A DNA stretch of 64,000 nt from Chryseobacterium sp. StRB126 (GCF_000829375.1 NZ_AP014624.1:2976001-3040000), one strand, 5' to 3'. Shown: positions 9,390 through 17,727, counted from the first letter of the stretch. A program made the numbers and translations. Notes: generated by a model from the sequence alone, not told the origin.

Positions 9390-9512
9390 CTATAGGTTTT
9401 CCTTATAGAAAGGAATCAATTTATCTAATGCTATTTTTACAGGTTCTGGCTGATTGTACAGTTCTGCTGCTACGTCCCAATTAAGATTTTTGAATGTTAC
9501 TGACTGAATCAT
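9390..9512 (-). pseudogene. Remnant of an alpha/beta hydrolase gene: N- and C-termini joined in frame
   Basis: A 40-codon ORF starts ATG at 9512. Its first 19 residues (MIQSVTFKNLNWDVAAELY) resemble the start of Bacteroidetes dienelactone-type alpha/beta hydrolases as I recall them. Its last 20 (about PVKIALDKLIPFYKENL) resemble the end of the same kind of protein, with the catalytic core of about 260 residues absent. The simplest reading is a large internal in-frame deletion. It may still be transcribed, but no hydrolase activity is possible. The identification rests on remembered family sequence, so confidence is moderate. Confidence 0.5.
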
Positions 9513-9646
9513 AATGTTTATTTTTAGTGATTAACTACTGTACTTATTTTATGATTAAAGTACTGAATGCTTAGAAAAATGTAAAAACGGGTTAAGCCCC
9601 GGATGAATAAAGGATTTCTATATGCTGGGTTTGCCTGTAACTGCGT

Positions 9647-10342
9647 TTATTTAACGGTAATAATAGGTGCACGCTTCGTTGCTTCCTGATCAGTCGCTTT
9701 AATAAGTTTTACGGAATCTTCTATGTAGAATGTTTTCAGGGTTTTGTTATTCGAAATATCCAGTTCCTTTATTGATGTTCCCAGTAGATACAATTGTACG
9801 AGCTCTTTATTTTTTGATAGATTTAGGTTGACAAGTGGTTTACACCCGTCAAGATTAAGGGTGTGAAGTGCTGGAAATTTCCTAGTATCGAAGTCGGTAA
9901 ATAGATTATCCTGCAAATAGATATGTTTTATATTTTGTGAGTTTAACTGTATTTTGGTTAATCCTAATCTGAAAGCATAAATACTTTTCAAATTTACCAA
10001 TTCTTTTAAGTCCAGTGTTCCAATTTTATTGTTGTCGCCTATATAAAGATTTTCAAGTTTGGTAAGTTTGTTTATAAGAGTGAAATCTGAAATATTATTC
10101 TTTCGCAGATTAAGTTCTGTCACATTCTGAAAGTGCTCAAGACCACTTAAATCGGAAATATTCTTTTCATCCAGTTTCAGTTTTGTTACAGTATTAATTT
10201 CCGAAAACTCAAGTTTTTCGTTGTGGTTTTGATCGAATTGTTGTAATAAAGCCGTTTTGAGGTTGCTGTCTTTAATAACGATTTCTTGCGCAGTGATGTT
10301 GATGGATAATATAACTGCAAGGGTGGATATAATTTTAGTCAT
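9647..10342 (-). CDS. Secreted leucine-rich-repeat protein
   Basis: Seen: a signal peptide ending at TAQ (residue 19), then an N-cap region with the EF-hand-like loop DQNHNEKLEFSE. About seven to eight short LRR units follow (about residues 50-215), of the internalin/Bacteroidetes LxxLxLxxNxIxDxxxL type, e.g. NVTELNLRKNNISDF. No T9SS or Por-type C-terminal domain is visible, so it probably remains periplasmic or is released by another route. LRRs bind proteins, but no partner is evident. It opens a run of AT-rich small genes and fragments. Confidence 0.8.
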   Translation of the reverse strand: MTKIISTLAVILSINITAQEIVIKDSNLKTALLQQFDQNHNEKLEFSEINTVTKLKLDEKNISDLSGLEHFQNVTELNLRKNNISDFTLINKLTKLENLYIGDNNKIGTLDLKELVNLKSIYAFRLGLTKIQLNSQNIKHIYLQDNLFTDFDTRKFPALHTLNLDGCKPLVNLNLSKNKELVQLYLLGTSIKELDISNNKTLKTFYIEDSVKLIKATDQEATKRAPIITVK

Positions 10343-10460
10343 TTAATTGCTGATAATCTTTTTTTCTAATAGTTTCTTTTTATTCATTTTGATTTTTTTA
10401 CTTACAAAATGAGGTTATCTCATTGTAAAGACAGCCTCGTCAGAACTTATTTATAAAGTA

Positions 10461-10976
10461 CTATTCATCCTTTTCTTTCGGAACAATTTCTCCTGTTTCA
10501 GTAATAATATACTTTTCATAAAAACTTTCAACGGTTTCAGGCTTTCCGGTAAAGGGGTTTCTTCCGTATCTTAATACATATTCATCTGCATTGGCAGGCT
10601 CGCCCATATTACCCATAAAACGTGGGGTTGGGTCTGCTTCATACTTATCCCACCATTCTTTTTCTTTTCTTTTTTCCTCGTCAGACATTAAAGCTCGCCT
10701 TTTGGCTTTTTCTTCTTCAAATATTTTTGAGTTGAAACGGGCAATTTGTCCTTTGTGATCTTCTGATAACGAGTCATATATCGCTCCTCCTATTTCTCCC
10801 TCTTTTTGATACAGAATGACTTTTTGCAATAAAACATCGTCAAAGATTTCTGGTAAATTGTTAAAATCTACATAAGGTAGTTTAGCATTCCTTTCTTTTC
10901 TATATTTTTTAGCTTCTTCAGACTGTTTGAAAATATTATACTCTTCTTGCTGATGTGGTTTGAGAATGGTAAACAC
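10461..10976 (-). CDS. Hypothetical protein, possibly 5'-truncated
   Basis: Not recognised. Seen: about 171 soluble, charged residues, helix-rich in the middle (EEEKAKRRALMSDEEKRKEK), with a Pro/Gly-rich C-terminal section containing RYGRNPFTGKPE. No signal peptide or membrane segment. The only start in this frame is GTG at 10976, but protein-like reading continues upstream without a stop to 11069 (about 31 more codons, e.g. TISPEFNLKLLLNIEDLNNS) with no ATG, GTG or TTG. The gene may therefore have lost its true 5' end, or be the tail of a larger protein broken by a frameshift. Neighbouring orphan genes suggest a toxin/immunity or accessory context. Confidence 0.55.
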   Translation of the reverse strand: MFTILKPHQQEEYNIFKQSEEAKKYRKERNAKLPYVDFNNLPEIFDDVLLQKVILYQKEGEIGGAIYDSLSEDHKGQIARFNSKIFEEEKAKRRALMSDEEKRKEKEWWDKYEADPTPRFMGNMGEPANADEYVLRYGRNPFTGKPETVESFYEKYIITETGEIVPKEKDE

Positions 10977-11141
10977 TTCATTAAAAATAGAATTGTTTAA
11001 ATCTTCTATATTTAAAAGTAACTTTAAATTAAACTCAGGCGATATAGTTAAAGTAATCTGTTGCGAAAATCATATTTTTTTGAGTGTAGATTTAATATAT
11101 TAATTTACTAAAGGATATGTTCTTTAAGCTTCAATTTAAAA

Positions 11142-11762
11142 TTATTGTGCTTCTGAAATCATTTTTTCTATTAACTTCCAATCTACATTTTCATCAAAAT
11201 GATCCCAATCTAAAATTTGGTTTGGTCTGCTGTCAGGGAGTAAAGGAGATACATAAAATATACATCGGTAAGCTGTTTCCCTAATACTAATTTCAGTGTT
11301 TTTATTTTCGAGAATTGAATAAAGTGTTTTCATAACTGATGCATTATTCTGTTTACGATATGTGTTTGCCCAACTTATCAGGGCATCTGATCTTACGTCG
11401 TCATCTTTATCGTAAGAAAACATTTCCCATGCTTTATCTCTAAATTCTTCCATTCCCCAATAAAAGCATAAAACTCTGATGGATGCACTGCGTGCTTGTT
11501 CGCTAGGATTGTCACATATTTTTACAATGATATTTTTTAACTGATTTTTTTCCTGAGGTGTCCAAGGATATTTTTTTCCGCAATCTATTAGCAAATCATA
11601 TAATTTGTTTCCGTCTGATTCATTTTCAAGTAATTGCTGCATTTTTTCTATATTCATAATATTTGTAGTTAATTTTTTATAGTTTCCTGACTGTACCAAC
11701 TTAGCTGATATTTTTGCTACAGCCACTGCATCTAAAATAGAACCTACAACAGAAATGACCAC
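11142..11762 (-). CDS. HEAT-like helical repeat protein of unknown role, start uncertain
   Basis: Seen: from about residue 60 onward, paired amphipathic helices with HEAT/Imm-like spacing (SIRVLCFYWGMEEF, SDALISWANTYRKQ, ETAYRCIFYVS). The first 35 residues (VVISVVGSILDAVAVAKI...) are hydrophobic and unlike the rest, and coding-like sequence continues upstream of the GTG start. The natural start may be the ATG at 11657, giving 171 residues, with the upstream part being the remnant of another protein. No function is assigned. Small HEAT-like proteins are a known immunity type in polymorphic-toxin loci, which fits the toxin-like fragment nearby but is inference. Confidence 0.6.
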   Translation of the reverse strand: MVISVVGSILDAVAVAKISAKLVQSGNYKKLTTNIMNIEKMQQLLENESDGNKLYDLLIDCGKKYPWTPQEKNQLKNIIVKICDNPSEQARSASIRVLCFYWGMEEFRDKAWEMFSYDKDDDVRSDALISWANTYRKQNNASVMKTLYSILENKNTEISIRETAYRCIFYVSPLLPDSRPNQILDWDHFDENVDWKLIEKMISEAQ

Positions 11763-11809
11763 CCCAACAGCGCTCGGTAATATATAAATTATAATATTGA
11801 AGTAAAAGT

Positions 11810-11817
11810 TAAATTTG
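11810..11817 (+). promoter_or_regulatory. Candidate -7 element TAAATTTG
   Basis: Matches the Bacteroidetes TAnnTTTG box, 14 bp before the ATG at 11832. No well-spaced -33 TTG is evident. Confidence 0.45.
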
Positions 11818-11831
11818 TAAAATAAAGAAAT

Positions 11832-12338
11832 ATGATATCCGTAAAAATATTAAAAATAGAAAATGTTGAACCAGTAGGGGTAGATAATTTGGATGAATTT
11901 ATTCAAGGATTAAATAATGTTTTGGGACATCCAATAGAAACTATAAATAAAGTAGATCCTAATTTTGATGGATATTATTTATTGCCAATGGGTTTTACAA
12001 TTCCGGAAGATGGAAATGGCTCTGTAAAAGAAAATATTAATGAAAAAGTTTTTTTGTTGAGTGTAATTAATAGTAATATTCCAAGAATACTGGAAGAATG
12101 CAGACCAGCGGGATTAACGAATTGGGCTCTTTTTTTTAGAGCTGGAACAGCAGTAATAGGTAAAACAGAAGTGATTGATAAAGTATCAACTCGAGAAGAA
12201 GATGAAAATATATGGTATGAAGATTTAGGATATGATCAGTATATACCCATATTGCAAGATGGCACATATGAAACTGTTGCAAAATCTATTTTAAGTTATT
12301 TACAAGCTTATGATGACTATATAAATAAGTGTGTGTAG
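11832..12338 (+). CDS. Small soluble hypothetical protein, immunity-like context
   Basis: Not recognised. Seen: 168 acidic residues with no signal peptide or membrane helix and a mixed alpha/beta pattern. It contains GYYLLPMGFTIPEDG and an aromatic-rich centre, ending in an amphipathic helix. It has its own -7-like box and a strong terminator, so it is probably expressed alone. Base composition is visibly AT-rich. Small acidic single genes beside toxin fragments are often immunity proteins. That label is inference only. Confidence 0.6.
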   Translation: MISVKILKIENVEPVGVDNLDEFIQGLNNVLGHPIETINKVDPNFDGYYLLPMGFTIPEDGNGSVKENINEKVFLLSVINSNIPRILEECRPAGLTNWALFFRAGTAVIGKTEVIDKVSTREEDENIWYEDLGYDQYIPILQDGTYETVAKSILSYLQAYDDYINKCV

Positions 12339-12350
12339 ATAGTATCACTG

Positions 12351-12376
12351 CCGCACGATATATCGTGCGGTTTTTA
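12351..12376 (+). terminator. Terminator: perfect 10-bp stem plus T-run
   Basis: CCGCACGATA at 12351-12360 pairs exactly with TATCGTGCGG at 12361-12370, followed by TTTTTA. It ends the 11832 gene. Confidence 0.8.
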
Positions 12377-12378
12377 TT

Positions 12379-12540
12379 TTCAATCATCTCAAAAAGTTAA
12401 AAGATTCTAAAGATATTGAGGAAAAGATTCAGAAATATATTTTAGCAAACAAAAAAGCAAAACAATTAATTGCGAATTCACAATTAGAAAAGGATTTAAC
12501 CCCAGGTAATTTACTAAATTTGGCAGGAAACCGGAGGTAA
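12379..12540 (+). pseudogene. Coding fragment without start, possibly toxin C-terminus debris
   Basis: An open frame of 53 codons begins inside the T-run of the preceding terminator and has no start codon. It reads as a lysine-rich helix followed by LTPGNLLNLAGNRR before TAA. Near the stop, another frame continues GGKWREIF, suggesting a frameshift. It is most simply the broken internal part of a gene whose 5' end was lost. The family is not recognised. Confidence 0.4.
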
Positions 12541-12651
12541 ATGGAGGGAGATTTTCCAATAAAAGGACAGGAATCTTTAACTCCAAAGAGTAATGATAGA
12601 ACTCAGGTGCATTAGAATATAAAAACACCTAAAAATATAATTTACTTAAAA

Positions 12652-12921
12652 ATGAATAAAGAAAAATTTATATCCAAAATTCAATCTGGCCAGGCATGCC
12701 ACTATATTTACGATGAGAATGAACAAAATGAAAATACAGGCATAGTAAAGGTATGGTTATATAATGATGAGATTATTTTAACTTGGGAAGAATGTCCAAA
12801 AGGCTTGCAATATGATGAATCTTCATATTCAAAAGATGAAGTACATAATTTTAGTTCTTTTGAGGAGCTGGATAATTTTTTTAATGACAATAGTATTTTC
12901 TACATAAATTTCAAATCTTAA
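12652..12921 (+). CDS. Small acidic hypothetical protein (89 aa)
   Basis: Not recognised. Seen: 89 residues, very acidic (pI clearly low), beta-rich in the middle (GIVKVWLYNDEIILTWEE), followed by a Ser/Asp/Glu-rich helix and ending FYINFKS. No signal peptide or membrane segment. It lies among toxin-like fragments on AT-rich DNA, which suggests an orphan immunity gene, but nothing in the protein itself proves this. Confidence 0.55.
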   Translation: MNKEKFISKIQSGQACHYIYDENEQNENTGIVKVWLYNDEIILTWEECPKGLQYDESSYSKDEVHNFSSFEELDNFFNDNSIFYINFKS

Positions 12922-13071
12922 TTTAAATTACTTTCACTTTAATCAAAATGATTTTTTTATTTGATATGACCGTAATTAACAATTGTGATTTACAAACTAA
13001 AATATTTTATGGTAGTATCATAATTTGGCATTAATGGACTAAAAATAATATTTTACATTAAATGATACTAA

Positions 13072-13290
13072 AATATTAAGTCGAATCCGCTGCACGATAC
13101 TATTGTAGGATTGCTTTGGCAGATTATAAGATGTAATATAAATAATACTATTCATAGGTCTACAGAGATTGATATTTTTACTCATAAAGAATATATTGAG
13201 GTGACATCTTCAGACTTTGCACTTAAGTCAGGCTCAAGCCCCAATAATAGAACTCAGTTTGAAAAGTATCATTGGCTCTATATACGATAA
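13072..13290 (+). pseudogene. Nuclease-toxin-like C-terminal fragment
   Basis: A 72-codon open frame with no start codon, following an in-frame TAA. Its distinctive part runs STEIDIFTHKEYIEVTSSDF and ends RTQFEKYHWLYIR. The acidic-x-D pattern followed by hydrophobic-E-V-T-S and a downstream Q-F-E-K helix resembles the restriction-endonuclease-like (ExD...ExK-type) toxin domains found at C-termini of Rhs and other polymorphic toxins. Everything N-terminal (repeat, pretoxin and trafficking domains) is absent. Read as debris of a toxin gene. The fold assignment is by motif memory only. Confidence 0.45.
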
Positions 13291-13387
13291 AATCATACAA
13301 TTGGAGCTCAAATATAATATTAAAACTATGAAAAATTATAAAAAAGAGTTTAATTATATCTTATATTATTCAGATAGTACAAATGAA

Positions 13388-13917
13388 CAGGATATCACGC
13401 TCCTACAAATCCTGGCCCTGGAGAACCGCCTCTTTCTTTTGATTATTGGGCTGTAAAGCTAAGCGCAATAGGAAATATTCAATGGCAAAAGTGCATAGGG
13501 GGATCAGAAAGTGATGAGGCTTCCACTGTTATTCAAACTGCAGATGGAGGATATGTGATTGCGGGAAGTTCTAAGTCCAACAATGGTGATGTGACAGGAA
13601 ATCATGGAGATTATGATGCTTGGGTTGTAAAGCTTGCACCAGAGAACCTGGCTACTAGCGAAGTTGCGAAAGATCCTAGCGTTACAGCTACTATTTTTCC
13701 AAATCCAGCAAAAGATAACATTACTTTAAAACTTGATTACTTTACACCTTCTATGGAAGCAACCATTACGGATATGCTTGGAAAGACAGTTCATCAACAA
13801 AAATTAGAAGGACTAAATACCAAGATCAATACAAGCCGTCTTGAAAAAGGAATTTATTTCTTGAATGTACTTGGTGGTACACTAAAAACAACCAAAAAAT
13901 TCATTATAGAATAATTG
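13388..13917 (+). pseudogene. 5'-truncated T9SS-exported repeat protein (C-terminus with sorting domain)
   Basis: After an in-frame TGA at 13384-13386, the frame reads TGYHAPTNPGPGEPP and then GG-S-E-S-D-E-A...IQTADGGYVIAGSSKSNNGD. This is one or more units of the GG...DGGYVIAG beta-repeat seen in large Bacteroidetes secreted proteins. It ends with a complete type A T9SS sorting domain: FPNPAKDNITL, DMLGKTVHQQ and LEKGIYFLNV. The signal peptide and most repeats are gone. A GTG at 13555 could initiate a 119-residue product, but without a signal peptide it could not reach T9SS. Hence pseudogene. Confidence 0.75.
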
Positions 13918-13940
13918 ATAAAAAAATAAAATATCCTAAT

Positions 13941-13965
13941 AAAACCACACAAGAAGTGTGGTTTT
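13941..13965. terminator. Bidirectional terminator between convergent units
   Basis: AAAACCACAC (13941-13950) and GTGTGGTTTT (13956-13965) form a perfect 10-bp stem flanked by A- and T-runs. It serves the truncated T9SS gene on one side and the SDR gene on the other. Confidence 0.75.
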
Positions 13966-13993
13966 ATTGTACTGTATGGAGTTATCATTTCTT

Positions 13994-14797
13994 CTAGACT
14001 ACTTTTGCTTTTCGGATTATTTTTGCCAGCAGGGCAGGGAAGAACCTTTTCAGATAAACTCCCAATACTTCTTTGCCACCAATGGCTCTTTGATTTTTCT
14101 TTTGTTCAATAGCTCTAAGCATTTTTTTAGCGAAAACATCTGCAGGCATTCCGTTATGGGTAGCATCATCCATCGTTCCCTGCGATGAACCGTCTCCGGT
14201 TACTGCATGAACGGAAATATTAGTTTGTATAAATCCCGGACAGATAATGGTTATAGAAATGTTTTGAGCATATAGTTCTGCCCGCAGTGCATCAAAGAAA
14301 CCGTGAAGAGCATGCTTTGCAGCCGCATAACCACTACGCATTGGGGCCCCAAATATTCCCATAAGGCTTGAAACAACGGCAATCTGACCGCCTTTATTTC
14401 GGATCATATAAGGGACAACAGCCTTCGTTAGAGCCACTGTCCCGATAAAATCAATATCCATTAAGCGTTTGTCTACTTCTATATCAGTTTCCATAGCCAG
14501 AGAACGTTGGGATAATCCTGCATTATTAATCAGAATATCTATTTTTCCAAAGACTTTCGCTGCTTTGGCTGCTATTTCGGGCATTTCTTTATAGTTTTTC
14601 AGATCTAAAGGAATCACAGCATATCGGTTAACCGTAAGACCAGCACTTTCTGCCACTTCATAGAGCTGTTCTTCGTTTCTGGAGGAAAGAATAATTTTTG
14701 CATTGCTCTTTTGAGCCAATTCTTTTACTAAAGCTTCTCCAATTCCTGATGATGCTCCTGTAATCCAGACTACTTTATCATTATAATAATTACTCAT
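13994..14797 (-). CDS. Short-chain dehydrogenase/reductase (SDR)
   Basis: Classical SDR oxidoreductase using NAD(P)H. Seen: the nucleotide motif TGASSGIG (about residues 14-21), NNAG (about 91-94), the catalytic Ser in VSSL, YAAAK with the Tyr/Lys pair, and a C-terminal helix of basic residues. Length 267 is usual for the DHRS7/YqjQ-like group. The substrate is unknown. It starts 17 bp after the FAD dehydrogenase on the same strand, so the two are probably one transcript and may act in the same redox pathway, perhaps on hydroxyl/keto groups of a lipid. Confidence 0.92.
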   Translation of the reverse strand: MSNYYNDKVVWITGASSGIGEALVKELAQKSNAKIILSSRNEEQLYEVAESAGLTVNRYAVIPLDLKNYKEMPEIAAKAAKVFGKIDILINNAGLSQRSLAMETDIEVDKRLMDIDFIGTVALTKAVVPYMIRNKGGQIAVVSSLMGIFGAPMRSGYAAAKHALHGFFDALRAELYAQNISITIICPGFIQTNISVHAVTGDGSSQGTMDDATHNGMPADVFAKKMLRAIEQKKNQRAIGGKEVLGVYLKRFFPALLAKIIRKAKVV

Positions 14798-14814
14798 TCG
14801 AAGTGTTATTCATT

Positions 14815-16485
14815 TTAATTATCCTTTTTTAATCCTGCAATATACTTTCCGGCTTTCATTCCTGAGAAAATACAACCACCGAGAAATGTTCCTTCTAATG
14901 CTCTGTAGCCATGCATCCCGCCACCGCCAAAGCCTGCAGCTTCACCTGCTGCATAAAGTCCCTCAATTGTGGTATCATCTTCTTTTAAAACCTGTCCGTT
15001 CAGATTGGTTTTTATTCCGCCAAGTGTTTTTCGGGTTAAAATATTAAGCCGTACCGCTATTAAAGGTCCGTTTTCAGGAGAAAGAATCTTATGGGGAGCA
15101 GCCACTCTTCCCAGTTTGTCCCCTAAATAACTTCTGGTACTTCTGATGTAGTTCACCTGGGTGTCTTTTGAAAATTTATTATCCAGTTCTCTGTCTCTAG
15201 CTTCGATCTGAGATTTTATTTTGTCGTAATTCAAAAGATTATTGCCTGCGAGCAGATTCATTTTTTCTATCAGATCTTTCAGGTTATCAGATACAATGAA
15301 GTCTTTGCCATGTTCTTTGAAAGCTTCTACAGGACCAGGTGCTTTTTTACCAAAAATCCGTTTGAGAAAAAGGGCATAGTCTTTATTGGTGATATCAGGA
15401 TTCTGCTCTGAGCCTGAGAGGGCAAATTCTTTTTTGATAATCTTTTGTGTTAGAATAAACCAGGAATAAGAATATCCCGTATCCTGAATGTATTTCAGTG
15501 TTCCAAGTGTATCAAATCCAGGAAGAAAAGGAGCGGGTAGGCGTTTTCCTTTGGCATCAAACCATAATGAAGAAGGTCCAGGCAATATTCTGATTCCATG
15601 ATTAGGCCAGATAGGGTTCCAGTTTTGTAAACCTTCTGTATAATGCCACATTCTGTCGCGATTGATGATGTTGGCACCTGCATTTTCAGCAATACCAATC
15701 ATTTTACCATCTACGTAAGCAGGCACTCCGCAAACCATATTTTCCGGAGGCGTTCCCAGTCTTTCGGGCCAGTTTTTCCTTACCAATTCATGATTGGCTC
15801 CTATACCGCCTGAGGCAATGATAATATGAGCTGCGGAATATTCAAATTGTGAGATAATATTTCTATTGGTAGCGACACCTCTTTCCTGAGAATCGTTTTC
15901 AAGAACATCCCCTTTCAAACCAGTTATTTTTCCGTTTTCTACAACCAGTTCTGTGACTCTGTGCCGAAATTTCATCTGTAACAGACCCTTTTCTTTTGCT
16001 TGATAGGCTTTTTCAACAAAAGGTTTTATTACTCCTGTTCCGGTTCCCCAACTTACATGAAAACGGGGTACAGAATTTCCGTGCCCATTTGCTGATCCGT
16101 CACCTCGTTCTGCCCAGCCAACCATAAACATCAGCTTGATTCCCAGTTTGGAAATGTATTCATACTTTTCACCTGCTGCAAATTTCAGATAAGCTTCTGC
16201 CCATTTACGAGGCCAGTAATCTTCATCACGATCAAATCCGGCTGTCCCTTTCCAGTCCTGTAAAGCCAATTCATAAGAATCCTTAATTCCTACTCTTCGT
16301 TGTTGGGGAGAATTAATCAGGAAAAGTCCGCCAAATGACCAGAAAGCCTGTCCACCAATATTCTGTTCGGTTTCCTGATCCAGCAGCAGTACTTTTTTCC
16401 CGGCATTGGTAATTTCCATGGCAGCAGTAAGCCCTGCCAATCCGGTTCCTATGATAATGGCATCGGGTTGGAATGTTTCTTCCAT
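14815..16485 (-). CDS. FAD-binding dehydrogenase (COG3573, KSTD/fumarate-reductase-like)
   Basis: Seen: an N-terminal FAD motif (IIIGTGLAGLTAA, about residues 10-22) followed by the acidic end of beta-2 (LLLDQE), then GGQAFWSFGG. Near the C-terminus come GGIKTNLNGQV and GLYAAGEAAGFGGGGMHGYRALEG, the second FAD-contacting region of the fumarate reductase/3-ketosteroid-1-dehydrogenase superfamily. Length 556 fits COG3573 annotated as FAD-binding dehydrogenase. No signal peptide, so cytoplasmic. It is the first gene of a two-gene unit with the SDR. The natural substrate is not known for this subgroup. Confidence 0.88.
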   Translation of the reverse strand: MEETFQPDAIIIGTGLAGLTAAMEITNAGKKVLLLDQETEQNIGGQAFWSFGGLFLINSPQQRRVGIKDSYELALQDWKGTAGFDRDEDYWPRKWAEAYLKFAAGEKYEYISKLGIKLMFMVGWAERGDGSANGHGNSVPRFHVSWGTGTGVIKPFVEKAYQAKEKGLLQMKFRHRVTELVVENGKITGLKGDVLENDSQERGVATNRNIISQFEYSAAHIIIASGGIGANHELVRKNWPERLGTPPENMVCGVPAYVDGKMIGIAENAGANIINRDRMWHYTEGLQNWNPIWPNHGIRILPGPSSLWFDAKGKRLPAPFLPGFDTLGTLKYIQDTGYSYSWFILTQKIIKKEFALSGSEQNPDITNKDYALFLKRIFGKKAPGPVEAFKEHGKDFIVSDNLKDLIEKMNLLAGNNLLNYDKIKSQIEARDRELDNKFSKDTQVNYIRSTRSYLGDKLGRVAAPHKILSPENGPLIAVRLNILTRKTLGGIKTNLNGQVLKEDDTTIEGLYAAGEAAGFGGGGMHGYRALEGTFLGGCIFSGMKAGKYIAGLKKDN

Positions 16486-16620
16486 GATAAAGGTGTTTTT
16501 TTAATTCACAATACTTTATATAAATGTATAAATTATTTATTCTTCAATGAATAAAACACTTTCAAAAATCGCAATAAATTACGATGATAGTCATAAGATC
16601 AAAAACATTCTGAGTGATTT

Positions 16621-17727
16621 TTAACTTAAAGCCTCAAATCCGACCTTTGCTCCAAGGTCTTCCAGTTGCTTACGATCATATTCCAACCATTGAGTATAAC
16701 CTGTCCTGAACAATATTTTAGATTTTTTACTGAGTTCAAGAGCTTCTGATCCTGAAAGTCCGAATTCTCTTTTAAGTAATGCAATAACCTTCATTTTATT
16801 GGGACCAATATCAGTAATGTATAAGTTTACTTCTGAGCCCATTGCTTCATAAGCTTCTATTGAGTTAGAAACACATTCTTCTTCCTCTTCAATACTGGCA
16901 TATACTTCTTCCCATAAAGGATTTTCCAGATCTATATTTTCATCAAAATAATCTATTAATCCTGCTTTATCAAATCTTACACTTTGAATCTGAAGCAATA
17001 CGTTCTGAAATTCAGTCAAATTTTCAGCTACTTTTACAGGTTTCCAATTTCCCTGTCCGTGCCAGGCAAAATACACGGGAAACCCATCTTTAGCTTCATT
17101 CAGATCTATAAAAAAAGGATCAGCAAAATAATTGGAAGCCAAAACAATCCAACTTGGTTTGAATTCTCCCGGAACATCTCTTGCCAGAACTTTATTCTCT
17201 ACCGAATTATATTGATATCCATCCTGAAAATAATAAATATGCTCTACAGAGGCATAATTCTCAGGTAATGCAAGGCCTTCAATACAAACCGGATCTTTCA
17301 AAAACTCCGTAATAACAGGAAATAAAGAAACTTTTTGCACTAACAAACTGTTTTCTTTTTCTCTTTTCTCAATGTCAGCATCAGATAGTACATGTTGTAC
17401 TTTATCAAAAGGAAATTTCCTTTGCATCCAGTGCATTAAATCACGATCTAAAACTTCTAAAAGCTCTTTCTGCAGCACACCATATGAGCTCAGATAGACT
17501 TTTGTATCCTTATTATTTTTTGAAATAACCGCAACCTGACCAGCAGAATCATCTGCAACAGGAATATATTCAGGAAGAAATTCTTCAAATTCGTGAGTAT
17601 CATAACGTTCCCTTATTTCTTCTTTCGTCCGGAATACACGTACCACATCATAAACAATGTCTTCTTTATGTTTTTTAGTAAAAATTTTTATAAAATCTGA
17701 CCAATGGTCAGGAAGATTGATTTCCAT
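16621..17727 (-). CDS. Predicted double SUKH (SMI1/KNR4-like) protein with ribosomal L7/L12-like C-terminal domain
   Basis: Domains read from motifs, counting from ATG 17727. Residues about 1-95 form a SUKH-like unit (EFLPEYIPVADDSAGQVAVI). Residues about 150-260 form a second one (PSWIVLASNYFADPFFIDL ... FPVYFAWHGQGNWKPV). Residues about 300-368 resemble the L7/L12 C-terminal fold (ITDIGPNKMKVIALL ... LEDLGAKVGFEAL). SUKH domains are often immunity proteins against contact toxins. The L7/L12-like piece is unusual. Start: the frame is open to an ATG at 17847, adding 40 unconvincing residues and leaving 4 bp to the divergent gene, so 17727 is preferred. Cytoplasmic; no partner toxin is adjacent. 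Confidence 0.7.
   Translation of the reverse strand: MEINLPDHWSDFIKIFTKKHKEDIVYDVVRVFRTKEEIRERYDTHEFEEFLPEYIPVADDSAGQVAVISKNNKDTKVYLSSYGVLQKELLEVLDRDLMHWMQRKFPFDKVQHVLSDADIEKREKENSLLVQKVSLFPVITEFLKDPVCIEGLALPENYASVEHIYYFQDGYQYNSVENKVLARDVPGEFKPSWIVLASNYFADPFFIDLNEAKDGFPVYFAWHGQGNWKPVKVAENLTEFQNVLLQIQSVRFDKAGLIDYFDENIDLENPLWEEVYASIEEEEECVSNSIEAYEAMGSEVNLYITDIGPNKMKVIALLKREFGLSGSEALELSKKSKILFRTGYTQWLEYDRKQLEDLGAKVGFEALS

Noticed and set aside
13217..13456. 79-codon plus-strand frame starting MHLSQAQ
   Set aside because: It overlaps the end of the toxin-like fragment and the start of the truncated T9SS frame in a different phase and shows no family features; it spans a deletion junction.
9640..13920. 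Accessory patch considered as a prophage or integrative element
   Set aside because: No integrase, transposase, tRNA gene or att-like direct repeats were seen at the borders.
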